Below, in pieces: positions 6,510 through 12,410 of a DNA stretch of 12,410 bases. A program made the translations under genes and the position numbers. The DNA lies in the NCBI GenBank assembly GCA_964549735.1, contig CAZJWO010000107.1:1-12410 (forward strand). The letters are read 5' to 3'. The notes beneath the pieces were generated by a model that saw only the letters and a list, made by a program, of their open reading frames with translations, made no database searches and was not told the DNA's origin. The stretch's first letter is position 1. Each line of letters starts with the position of its first letter. Source of the DNA: Glo-17 sp964549735. GTDB taxonomy: Bacteria > Krumholzibacteriota > Krumholzibacteriia > LZORAL124-64-63.

Positions 6510-8432
6510 TTAGGCTTTGCGTGCGATTTCGTCAAGCATTTCCTGCGCCAGCGCGTCGACCGCGATCACTCGCTTGTCCGCCACGTGCCGCCGGCGCAGA
6601 GCTACCTGACCGCTGTCTTGCTCCTGCCCGCCGACGACCAGCATGAGCGGCACGCGCATGGTCTCGGCCTCGCGGATCTTGAACCCGATCTTCTCGTCGC
6701 GCAAGTCGGCCTCCACGCGTAGGCCCCGGTCGCGCAGCCGCTCCGCGACTTGCGCGGCGTAAGCCTGCTGGTCGCGGCTGACGGACAGCACACGTGCCTG
6801 CTCCGGCGCAAGCCAGAGCGGAAAATCGCCTGCATAGTGCTCGGTCAGGATCCCGATGAAACGTTCGATCGAACCCAGGATGGCCCGGTGAACCATGTAC
6901 GCATATCGCTCCTGACCATCGCGATCGGTGTAGACGACGCCGAAGCGCTGCGGCAGGTTGAAGTCGAACTGCACGGTCGAGACTTGCCACTTGCGCCCGA
7001 TCGCGTCGATCAGCTTGACGTCGATCTTCGGTCCGTAGAAGACGGCTTCGCCCTCTTCGCGCGTGTAATCGAAGCCGTGCCGGGCGATCGCCTTGACGAG
7101 GCTCTTCTCGGCGGCTTCCCATTGCTCGTCCACACCGGCGTACTTCTGCGTATTCTGCGGATCGCGCACCGACAGTTCCACCTTGAACTGCGTGAAGCCG
7201 AAGGTGCCGAGGACCTCCTTGACGAGTGCCAGGCAGGTGGCGACCTCGTCCTCGAGCTGCTCCGGCGTGCAGAAGATGTGAGCGTCGTCCTGCGTGAATC
7301 CGCGCACGCGCATCAGTCCGTGCAGGGTGCCCTTGAGTTCTGCCCGATAGACGGTGCCCAGCTCCGCGTAGCGAACAGGCAAGTGCCTGTAGCTGCGGGT
7401 TTTGCGGCCGTACATCAGGATGTGGCCGGGGCAATTCATCGGTTTGACGACGTAGGGCCGTTCGTCCTGCTCGAAGACGTACATGTTGTCGCGATAGAAG
7501 TGCATATGCCCCGAGGTCTCCCACAGCGAGGCCTGCGAGATATGCGGAGTCGTGACCGTCTTGTAGCCGTAGCGGCGCAGCACGCCGAGCAGGTACTGGG
7601 TGACCTGGGTCCGCAGCACGTCGCCGCGCGGGAACCAGAAGCTCAAGCCGGGACCCGCGTCGTCCATGATTCCGAACAGGTCGAGTTCGCGGCCGAGCTT
7701 GCGATGATCGCGCTTCTTGGCTTCCTCGAGCATATGCAGATGATCGGCCAGCTCTTTCTGTTTGAACCAGCTCGTGCCGTAGATCCGCTGCAGCATGGGC
7801 TGCGAGCTGTCGCCTCGCCAGTAGGCGCCGGCCAGGCTGAGCAGCTTGAAGGCCTTGAGCTCCTTCGTGCTCTGCACGTGTGGGCCTTCGCAGAGGTCGA
7901 CGAAGTCGCCCAGCCGGTAGATGCTCAATTCGACGCCGTCGCCCAGCTCGCGGATCTGGTCGAGCTTGTACGGCTGGTCGGCGAAGATCTCCCGGGCTCG
8001 CTGGGGCGTGATCACTTCCCGCGTGATCGGCAGATCAGCGCGGGCCAGTTCCCGCATCTTCGCCTCGATGCGCGCCAAATCGTCCTCGCCGAAAGGCTCC
8101 CGACGGTCGAAATCGTAGTAGAAGCCGTTCTCGATGCTCGGGCCGAACGCGAACTTCACGCCGGGATACAGCTCCTGCACGGCCCAGGCCATCAGGTGCG
8201 CCGTCGAGTGGCGCAGCGTCTCGTAGCCGTCGTCCGTGCCGCGGGTGATGACGTGCAAGCGACCGCCCGCCCGAGCCGGCTCGTGCAGCGCGTGGTTGAC
8301 GCCGTCCACGCGAACGGCGAGGGCGTTGCGCAACAGGCCCTCGCCGACGCTGCGCACAGCCTCTTCGTAAGGCCTACCGGACTCGATAGTTACACTGCCG
8401 CCGTCGGGCAGGTTGAAGGTGACCTGGGACAT
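6510..8432 (-). CDS. thrS: Threonine-tRNA ligase
   Basis: Class II synthetase that charges tRNA-Thr in the cytoplasm and hydrolyses mischarged Ser-tRNA-Thr. The 640 aa compare with 642 in E. coli. Residues 1-62 are a TGS domain. The editing domain has the HSTAH motif (His75, His79) and Cys181/His185 in DLCEGPH. The catalytic domain has the three zinc ligands Cys334 (MNCPGH), His385 (DDAHIFC) and His515 (YMVHRAILGS). The C-terminal anticodon-binding domain starts near WLAPEQARVL (540-549). The ATG at 8432 follows GGTGGAGG with a 4-nt spacer; upstream in-frame ATGs at 8465 and 8588 would run into the promoter region. It is the first gene of the translation operon. All key residues are intact, so both charging and editing are expected. 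Confidence 0.97.
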   Translation of the reverse strand: MSQVTFNLPDGGSVTIESGRPYEEAVRSVGEGLLRNALAVRVDGVNHALHEPARAGGRLHVITRGTDDGYETLRHSTAHLMAWAVQELYPGVKFAFGPSIENGFYYDFDRREPFGEDDLARIEAKMRELARADLPITREVITPQRAREIFADQPYKLDQIRELGDGVELSIYRLGDFVDLCEGPHVQSTKELKAFKLLSLAGAYWRGDSSQPMLQRIYGTSWFKQKELADHLHMLEEAKKRDHRKLGRELDLFGIMDDAGPGLSFWFPRGDVLRTQVTQYLLGVLRRYGYKTVTTPHISQASLWETSGHMHFYRDNMYVFEQDERPYVVKPMNCPGHILMYGRKTRSYRHLPVRYAELGTVYRAELKGTLHGLMRVRGFTQDDAHIFCTPEQLEDEVATCLALVKEVLGTFGFTQFKVELSVRDPQNTQKYAGVDEQWEAAEKSLVKAIARHGFDYTREEGEAVFYGPKIDVKLIDAIGRKWQVSTVQFDFNLPQRFGVVYTDRDGQERYAYMVHRAILGSIERFIGILTEHYAGDFPLWLAPEQARVLSVSRDQQAYAAQVAERLRDRGLRVEADLRDEKIGFKIREAETMRVPLMLVVGGQEQDSGQVALRRRHVADKRVIAVDALAQEMLDEIARKA

Positions 8433-8509
8433 AACGCCTCCACCCTTGATCGCGCGCCAGAGCATGGCGGCGTGCTCCGCCAGGTTCCCGATCGCGAAGA
8501 AACCACGAC

Positions 8510-8539
8510 AAGATAACGGGCCCGGTAGGCAATCCGCAA
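8510..8539 (-). promoter_or_regulatory. Possible promoter of the thrS operon
   Basis: TTGCGG (8539-8534) and TATCTT (8515-8510) are 18 bp apart, giving a transcript start near 8503 and a leader of about 70 nt before thrS. The match is modest (3 and 4 of 6). It is the best candidate between the tRNA terminator and thrS. Confidence 0.35.
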
Positions 8540-8603
8540 AGAGCAACTGCCGCCGCGACCTCGTCGTCGGCGCCCAGCGGCGCAGCATGGGGCGATCGGA
8601 GGC

Positions 8604-8637
8604 GGAAGCAAAGGGCCGCGCTCATGTAGCGCGGCCC
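8604..8637 (-). terminator. Intrinsic terminator of tRNA-Val
   Basis: GGGCCGCGCT and AGCGCGGCCC form a perfect 10-bp stem (8637-8628 with 8622-8613) around a 5-nt loop, followed by TTTGCTT. It begins 12 nt after the tRNA 3' CCA and separates the tRNA from the thrS transcription unit. Confidence 0.75.
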
Positions 8638-8649
8638 GCCGAGGCGTGG

Positions 8650-8728
8650 TGGTGGGCGATACTGGATTCGAACCAGTGGCCTCTTGTCTGTCAAACAAGC
8701 GCTCTAACCAAAACTGAGCTAATCGCCC
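8650..8728 (-). tRNA. tRNA-Val (anticodon GAC)
   Basis: The cloverleaf is complete: acceptor GGGCGAT/ATCGCCC, D arm GCTC/GAGC with an 11-nt loop containing GG, anticodon stem CTTGT/ACAAG with loop TTGACAG (anticodon GAC, reading GUC and GUU), variable loop AGGCC, and T arm ACTGG/CCAGT with loop TTCGAAT. The body is 76 nt with discriminator A at 8653, and CCA is encoded at 8652-8650. Confidence 0.97.
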
Positions 8729-8740
8729 ACCGCGACCAGA

Positions 8741-8768
8741 AATCTAGCAGCGGCCTCGGGAAAGTCAA
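8741..8768 (-). promoter_or_regulatory. Promoter of tRNA-Val
   Basis: TTGACT (8768-8763) and TAGATT (8746-8741) are 16 bp apart, predicting a start near 8734, about six bases before the mature tRNA 5' end. The -35 matches five of six consensus bases and the -10 four of six. Confidence 0.6.
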
Positions 8769-8770
8769 CT

Positions 8771-8785
8771 CCCGCGTGCCGCGGG
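8771..8785 (-). terminator. Weak hairpin after the sigma factor gene
   Basis: CCCGCG-GCA-CGCGGG is a perfect 6-bp stem just upstream of the tRNA promoter. It has no T-run. The GC-rich stretch 8786-8822 may add pairing. Whether the sigma transcript ends here or runs into the tRNA is open. Confidence 0.25.
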
Positions 8786-8851
8786 CGGCCGCCGTGGGCC
8801 CCGTCGGCTTGCCCGGCCACCGCGCACAGGTACGCTTGCCGCAGACGGACG

Positions 8852-9706
8852 TCAGCCCAGGAAATCTACGAGTTTGTCGCCGCCGACGGCCTGGCGCATC
8901 TTCTTGAGGGCCTGGTTCCGTATCTGCCGCACCCGCTCTCGCGAAAGGTGGATGTCCTGGCCGATGGCTTCGAGCGAGGACGTCTCCTGGTCGCCGAGCC
9001 CGTAATACCGCATGACGATGTCCCGCTCGCGCGGCGACAGGAGATCGAGCGCCTCGGCCATCTCCTTCTGCAGCTCGTCCTGGACGAAGCCCTCCTCGGG
9101 GTTCAGATCCTCGGGATCGACAAGCGTTTCGGCCAGCGAGACGTCGTCGTCGAACATGCCCTGGTCCAAACTGACCATGGGCCGGCTGGCGGCCCTGATC
9201 TGGCCCATCTTGCGCGTCGACAGCTGCAGCTTCTCGGCGATCTCGTCCTCCTGCACCGGACGCCCGTGCTTCTGTTCGAGCAATAAGGCGGTGCGCTTGA
9301 TCTTCTGCGCCTGCTGCGACCGATTGATCGGCAAGCGGACGGTGTTCGTCTGCTCAGCGATCGCTTTCTGGATGGCCTGGCGGATCCACCACACGGCGTA
9401 GCTGATGAAACGAAAGTCCCGGCGTTCGTCGAATCTCTTGGCAGCCGTGATCAAGCCGATGTTGCCCTCCGCGATCAGGTCCATGTAGCTCAGGCCCTGA
9501 TTGAGGAACTTCTTGGCGACGCTGACCACGAACCGCAAGTTGGCGTTGACCAATTGGTCGAGGGCATCCTTGTCGCCGTCGCGGATCCGACGCGCGAGCT
9601 CGAACTCCTCTTCCTTCGTCAGCAGATCGTGCCTGCCGATCATCTGCAAATAGTGCTGCAGGCTGGCGTCTTCGCGCCGGTCGCTGCTCAATTCTACTTC
9701 GTACAT
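8852..9706 (-). CDS. RNA polymerase sigma factor, sigma-70 family, RpoD/SigA type without region 1.1
   Basis: Promoter-recognition subunit of RNA polymerase, 284 aa. Region 1.2 begins near LQHYLQMIGR (16-25). Region 2 is strongly conserved: NANLRFVVSVAKKFLNQGL, DLIAEGNIGLITAAKRFD, then FISYAVWWIRQAI and RLPINR (2.3-2.4 to 3.0). Region 3 spans about 130-205. Region 4 follows, with LSPRERDIVMRYYGLGD (4.1) and the helix-turn-helix LEAIGQDIHLSRERVRQIRN (4.2), ending KLVDFLG as in primary factors. Region 1.1 and the non-conserved insertion are missing. Short primary factors like this are typical of Bacteroidota-type and related phyla, but a group 2 (RpoS-like) role is possible. The ATG at 9706 follows GGGAGG with a 4-nt spacer. 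It has its own double promoter and a leader of about 190 nt, and so is transcribed apart from dnaK. Confidence 0.93.
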   Translation of the reverse strand: MYEVELSSDRREDASLQHYLQMIGRHDLLTKEEEFELARRIRDGDKDALDQLVNANLRFVVSVAKKFLNQGLSYMDLIAEGNIGLITAAKRFDERRDFRFISYAVWWIRQAIQKAIAEQTNTVRLPINRSQQAQKIKRTALLLEQKHGRPVQEDEIAEKLQLSTRKMGQIRAASRPMVSLDQGMFDDDVSLAETLVDPEDLNPEEGFVQDELQKEMAEALDLLSPRERDIVMRYYGLGDQETSSLEAIGQDIHLSRERVRQIRNQALKKMRQAVGGDKLVDFLG

Positions 9707-9888
9707 GGGGCCTCCCTCTCATCTGGGAGCCGCCGAGCGGCCTGGTTGGAACGAGCGGCCTTCCGGCCGGTAGCTTGCGCCGCCGTCGCCGTGCGCCTCC
9801 GGGTGCCCTGCACGGCCGGCCCTGAACTTGCTCGTCGTGTTCAAACGCATTCCGGGGCTGCCGAGTTCCAGCATAACTGGACTACTTT
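9707..9888 (-). other. Long 5' leader of the sigma factor mRNA, no recognised gene
   Basis: About 182-196 nt separate the predicted starts from the sigma ATG. The stretch includes a 51-codon open frame (ATG 9874-9872, stop TGA 9721-9719) in the same frame as the sigma gene and ending inside its ribosome-binding region, but the frame has no Shine-Dalgarno and no recognisable protein. A 9-base direct repeat GGCCGCTCG occurs at 9760-9752 and 9742-9734. No other structure was convincing. Confidence 0.4.
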
Positions 9889-9894
9889 GGTACT

Positions 9895-9938
9895 ATTATC
9901 GTCAGCAGTATCCTAGATTTCAAGTCGAAATTTGTCAA
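9895..9938 (-). promoter_or_regulatory. Two interleaved promoters of the sigma factor gene
   Basis: P1 is TTGACA (9938-9933), 17 bp, TAGGAT (9915-9910), start near 9903. P2 is TTGAAA (9923-9918), 17 bp, GATAAT (9900-9895), start near 9888. The boxes interlock: the P2 -35 sits in the P1 spacer and the P1 -10 in the P2 spacer. The surrounding 90 bases are the most AT-rich of the window along with the dnaK promoter. Confidence 0.75.
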
Positions 9939-9990
9939 TCAATAAAAATTCGTGCTTTCCCGCAGTTGGGCCTCTGCGCCGGGTGCGCAA

Positions 9991-10018
9991 CGCGGCGGCA
10001 CAGTTGCGTGCCGCCGCG
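9991..10018 (-). terminator. Hairpin 3' of dnaK
   Basis: CGCGGCGGCAC and GTGCCGCCGCG form a perfect 11-bp stem with a 6-nt loop, 15 nt after the dnaK stop. It lacks a T-run (TTGCGC follows), so it may act as a factor-dependent terminator or as a 3'-end block to nucleases. Confidence 0.5.
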
Positions 10019-10032
10019 CCACAGCGACACCG

Positions 10033-11937
10033 TCAGTCGTCTACGACTTCGAAATCCGCCTCGACAGAACTCCCATCGGCCCCGCCCTCGGCGCGGTCCT
10101 CGCCGGCTTTCGTCTTGGCGCCATCTTGCGCTTGGGAGGCCTTATCGTAGGCCTTGGTGGTCACCTCTTGCACCGCCCTCATGAGCGCGTCCCGGGCGGT
10201 GTGGATGATCGCGACATCCTCACCGGTGGCCGCTTCCTGGAGGGCCTTGATCTTGACTTCGACATCCTTCTTCTGGGCGTCCGCCAGGTCGCCGCCGAGA
10301 TCGTCCAACGCCTTGCGCGCCTGATGGACGAGGCTTTCGGCCTCATTGCGGGCATCGACGAGCTCCCGGCGCTTCTTGTCCTCGCCGGCGTGCTCCTCGG
10401 CGTCCTTGAGCATGCGGTCGATCTCCTGCTCGCTGAGTCCGCTCGAGGCCTGGATGCGGATCGACTGCTGCTTGCCGGTGGCCTTGTCGACCGCGGCGAC
10501 CGAGAGGATCCCGTTGGCATCGATGTCGAACGTCACCTCGATCTGCGGGATGCCGCGCGGCGCCGGCGGGATGCCGGTGAGCTGGAACTTCCCGATCGAC
10601 TTGTTGTCGAGCGCCATCTCGCGTTCGCCCTGGAGCACATGGATGTCGACCTTGTCCTGGTTGTCCGCCGCCGTGCTGAAGACCTGGCTCTTGCGCGTCG
10701 GGATGGTCGTGTTGCGCTCGATGAGCCGGGTCATGACGCCGCCGAGCGTCTCGATGCCCAGGCTGAGCGGCGTGACGTCGAGCAGGACGATGTCGCCGAG
10801 ATCGTCGCCGGCGAGCACGCCGGCCTGGATCGCCGCCCCCATCGCCACGACCTCGTCGGGATTGACGGAGCGATTGGGTTCGCGCTTGAAGATCTCCTTG
10901 ACCTTGGCCTGGATCGCCGGCATGCGCGTCGCTCCGCCGACCAGGATCACCTCGTCGATGTCCGCGGGCGTCAGCTCGGCGTCCTTCATGGCGCGCAGGC
11001 AGGGCTGCACGGTCCGCGCGACGAGATCGGCGACGAGCTGCTCGAATTTGGCACGCGTCAAGGTCAACGCCATGTGCTTCGGGCCGCTCTGATCGGCAGT
11101 GATGAACGGCAGATTGATCTCGGTCTGCGTCGAGCTGCTCAGCTCGCATTTCGCCCGTTCGGCGGCCTCTTTCAGACGCTGCAGCGCCATCGGGTCCTTG
11201 CTCAGGTCGATGCCTTCCTGCTGGATGAAGGTCTCCACGAGATGATCGATGACGCGCTGGTCGAAATCGTCGCCGCCGAGATGCGTATCGCCGTTCGTCG
11301 CCTTGACCTGGAACACCCCTTCGGCGATCTCTAGGATGGAGATGTCGAAGGTGCCGCCGCCCAGGTCGAAGACCGCGACGACTTCGTCCTTCTTCTTCTC
11401 GAGACCGTAGGCCATCGCCGCGGCGGTCGGCTCGTTGACGATTCGCTTGACCTCGAGGCCGGCGATCTTGCCGGCATCCTTGGTCGCCTGCCGCTGGCTG
11501 TCGTTGAAATAGGCCGGCACCGTGATGACCGCTTCGGTGATCTCTTCACCGAGATGCCCTTCCGCGATCTCCTTCAGGTTGCGCAGGATCTGCGCCGAGA
11601 TCTCCGGCGGCGTGAACTCGCCATGGCTCGTCTTGACGCGGACGACGCCGCCGGGACCTTTCGTGACCTTGTAAGGTACGGTGTCCATCTCGGCGGACAC
11701 CTCGTCGTAGACGCGGCCCATGAACCGCTTGATCGAGTACACGGTATCCGTCGGGTTGGTCACGGCCTGGCGTTTCGCGAGCAGTCCGACCAATCGTTCG
11801 CCGTTCTTGTTCCAGGCCACGACCGAAGGCGTAGTCCGGTTGCCTTCCTTGTTCGGGATGACCTTGGGCTCGCCGCCCTCCATGATGGCGACCACGCTGT
11901 TGGTCGTCCCCAGATCGATGCCGATGATCTTGCCCAC
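10033..11937 (-). CDS. dnaK: Chaperone protein DnaK (Hsp70)
   Basis: ATP-driven cytoplasmic chaperone that works with DnaJ and GrpE, neither of which is in the window. It is 634 aa from the chosen start. The ATPase domain has the three Hsp70 signatures: IDLGTTNS (7-14), VFDLGGGTFDIS (189-200) and VILVGGATRMPAIQ (330-343). The linker is at about 382-390 (DIVLLDVTP), then the substrate-binding beta domain and helical lid, and a tail ending FEVVDD. I chose GTG at 11937 because it gives the family N terminus MGKIIGIDLG and follows GAAAGGAAG at a good spacing. An ATG at 11964 would add nine residues (MAETERKPA) but has no Shine-Dalgarno. Residue 15 is Val where many DnaK have Cys; this is a common variant. 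A sigma-70-type promoter precedes the gene and no CIRCE or clear heat-shock promoter was found. Confidence 0.97.
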   Translation of the reverse strand: MGKIIGIDLGTTNSVVAIMEGGEPKVIPNKEGNRTTPSVVAWNKNGERLVGLLAKRQAVTNPTDTVYSIKRFMGRVYDEVSAEMDTVPYKVTKGPGGVVRVKTSHGEFTPPEISAQILRNLKEIAEGHLGEEITEAVITVPAYFNDSQRQATKDAGKIAGLEVKRIVNEPTAAAMAYGLEKKKDEVVAVFDLGGGTFDISILEIAEGVFQVKATNGDTHLGGDDFDQRVIDHLVETFIQQEGIDLSKDPMALQRLKEAAERAKCELSSSTQTEINLPFITADQSGPKHMALTLTRAKFEQLVADLVARTVQPCLRAMKDAELTPADIDEVILVGGATRMPAIQAKVKEIFKREPNRSVNPDEVVAMGAAIQAGVLAGDDLGDIVLLDVTPLSLGIETLGGVMTRLIERNTTIPTRKSQVFSTAADNQDKVDIHVLQGEREMALDNKSIGKFQLTGIPPAPRGIPQIEVTFDIDANGILSVAAVDKATGKQQSIRIQASSGLSEQEIDRMLKDAEEHAGEDKKRRELVDARNEAESLVHQARKALDDLGGDLADAQKKDVEVKIKALQEAATGEDVAIIHTARDALMRAVQEVTTKAYDKASQAQDGAKTKAGEDRAEGGADGSSVEADFEVVDD

Positions 11938-11951
11938 GGCAGGCTTCCTTT
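11935..11951 (-). promoter_or_regulatory. Shine-Dalgarno that decides the dnaK GTG start
   Basis: AAAGGAAG (11951-11944) precedes GTG at 11937-11935, with AAGGA eight bases away. The upstream ATG at 11964 is preceded by CCTGGGCCGC, which offers no ribosome-binding site. Confidence 0.6.
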
Positions 11952-12050
11952 CCGTTTCGGCCATGCGGCCCAGGTTTGTTGTGCAGGCGAGGACAATACA
12001 AGAGTCGTGCCGTCGTCGCGCGCGCCGCGGATCGAGCTCAAATTATTGCA

Positions 12051-12079
12051 ATTAAATGATTTGAAAAACCAGCCGCCAA
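12051..12079 (-). promoter_or_regulatory. Promoter of dnaK
   Basis: TTGGCG (12079-12074) and TTTAAT (12056-12051) are separated by exactly 17 bp within an AT-rich island, with a predicted start near 12044 and a leader of about 107 nt to the GTG. The -10 matches five of six consensus bases and the -35 four of six. Confidence 0.5.
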
Positions 12080-12100
12080 TCGGCCCACACGCCGTTGCTG
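12064..12100 (-). terminator. Possible terminator of the gene upstream of dnaK
   Basis: An imperfect stem (CAACGGC paired with GCCGATTG around GTGTGG, with flanking CAGC and GCTG) is followed by GTTTTT at 12069-12064. It starts about 20 nt after the stop of the partial gene and overlaps the dnaK -35 box. Confidence 0.4.
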
Positions 12101-12121
12101 CCATTATGGCCGCTGGACCGC

Positions 12122-12355
12122 CTATCTGGCAGTATCGCGCCTCATCGCGGCCAGCCCTTGGCAGTACGCGCTTAGCACGGCGCAGTCCATCAGGCGGCTG
12201 TACAGGCCCGTCAGCCACGGGCGCGCTCTGGATCCTGGCCAACGGCCGAGCGCACGGGCGGCAACTGGACCGGCGGCACGCGTCAGGAACGCGCGCAGCG
12301 CGCGCAGGCGCCACGCGGTGCGCCGACCGGGCGGATCGATCACCAGATGCAGGCG
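12122..12355 (-). CDS. C-terminal fragment of an unrecognised protein (possibly a glycosyltransferase)
   Basis: An open frame runs from the genomic edge at 12355 to a TAG at 12122, 77 residues without a start. The text is Arg-, Ala- and Leu-rich, with LHLVIDPPGRR, RLRALRAFLTRAAG and an ending LTGLYSRLMDCAVLSAYCQG. The alternation of basic segments with short hydrophobic ones resembles the tails of some family 2 glycosyltransferases, but this is only an impression. The ATG that seems to open this frame at 12373 lies in adapter sequence and is not real. The frame is followed by a possible terminator, which supports it as a gene end. The family is not established. Confidence 0.4.
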   Translation of the reverse strand, partial: RLHLVIDPPGRRTAWRLRALRAFLTRAAGPVAARALGRWPGSRARPWLTGLYSRLMDCAVLSAYCQGLAAMRRDTAR

Positions 12356-12410
12356 AGATCGGAAGAGCGTCATGTAGGGAAAGAGTGTAGGATAGGGTGG
12401 AGATCTCGGT
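12356..12410. other. Illumina adapter sequence at the contig end (artefact)
   Basis: From AGATCGGAAGAGC at 12356 the bases follow the reverse complement of the Illumina P5/TruSeq read-1 adapter through 12388, with one mismatch (GTCATG for GTCGTG). AGGATAGG (12389-12396) occupies the index position, its complement being CCTATCCT, which I recall as TruSeq i5 index D503. GTGGAGATCTCGGT follows with one mismatch to the P5 tail. None of it is genomic. Confidence 0.97.

Noticed and set aside
8433..8450. AAGGGTGGAGGCG before thrS, resembling the conserved T-box sequence
   Set aside because: It overlaps the thrS ribosome-binding site, lacks the ACCGCG part and has no T-box stem I or terminator; it is simply the Shine-Dalgarno region.
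6750..8516. 588-codon open frame on the plus strand
   Set aside because: It mirrors thrS codon by codon; long antisense frames are expected opposite GC-rich conserved genes.
9952..11334. 460-codon open frame on the plus strand
   Set aside because: It is antisense to dnaK, with a low-complexity Leu/Asp/Arg translation.
12172..12180. TTAGCAC resembling half of a CIRCE heat-shock operator near dnaK
   Set aside because: The inverted partner GAGTGCTAA is absent at the required spacing, and the site lies inside the upstream coding fragment.
1..12355. CRISPR arrays, insertion sequences, integrases, phage or toxin-antitoxin genes
   Set aside because: I looked for regularly spaced repeats, terminal inverted repeats and relevant protein motifs on both strands and saw none.
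12122..12373. Complete-looking 83-codon gene starting with ATG at 12373
   Set aside because: The start and first six codons are adapter sequence; only 12122-12355 is genomic.

Overview
The window is ordinary bacterial chromosome, high in GC and densely coding. Every protein gene and both RNA genes supported here lie on the minus strand, so the text reads most naturally from high to low coordinates. The last 55 bases (12356-12410) are not genomic: they match an Illumina sequencing adapter with an index. The sequence is therefore the raw end of an assembled contig, probably from a metagenome. The organism cannot be named from the sequence alone. The clues are a short sigma-70 factor (284 aa, no region 1.1) of the kind common in Bacteroidota/FCB-type and neighbouring phyla, a 6S RNA next to zapA, and the gene order thrS-infC-rpmI-rplT-pheS-pheT-zapB-like-zapA-6S RNA-rny. 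That order fits several high-GC lineages (FCB-type phyla, Gemmatimonadota, deltaproteobacterial-type groups); the choice among them is inference.

Layout in the direction of transcription. The contig begins after the adapter with the C-terminal end of an unrecognised protein (12122-12355), a possible terminator and a sigma-70-type promoter. Next is a solitary dnaK (10033-11937) with no grpE, dnaJ or CIRCE operator in view. After a dnaK 3' hairpin come two interleaved promoters (9895-9938) that drive the sigma factor gene (8852-9706) through a leader of about 190 nt. Then come a tRNA-Val(GAC) with its own promoter and terminator (8605-8768) and a weakly predicted promoter for the large operon.

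The operon runs thrS (6510-8432), infC (5777-6298), rpmI (5500-5703), rplT (5100-5453), pheS (4025-5047), pheT (1578-4028), a ZapB-like coiled-coil gene (1268-1537) and zapA (896-1210). It joins two aminoacyl-tRNA synthetases, initiation factor 3 and two 50S proteins to two small FtsZ-ring-associated proteins. Downstream, a 6S RNA (698-888) has its own near-consensus promoter whose -10 box contains the zapA stop codon. The window ends inside rny (RNase Y), of which the membrane anchor and coiled coil are present and the catalytic part is missing.

No dramatic new system is visible: no CRISPR, mobile element, toxin-antitoxin or phage genes. The most interesting items are regulatory. They are a predicted ATC start codon for infC behind a near-perfect Shine-Dalgarno, a structured thrS-infC intergenic leader of about 210 nt with two mutually exclusive hairpins, the 6S promoter/zapA stop overlap, and the interlocked tandem promoters ahead of the sigma gene.
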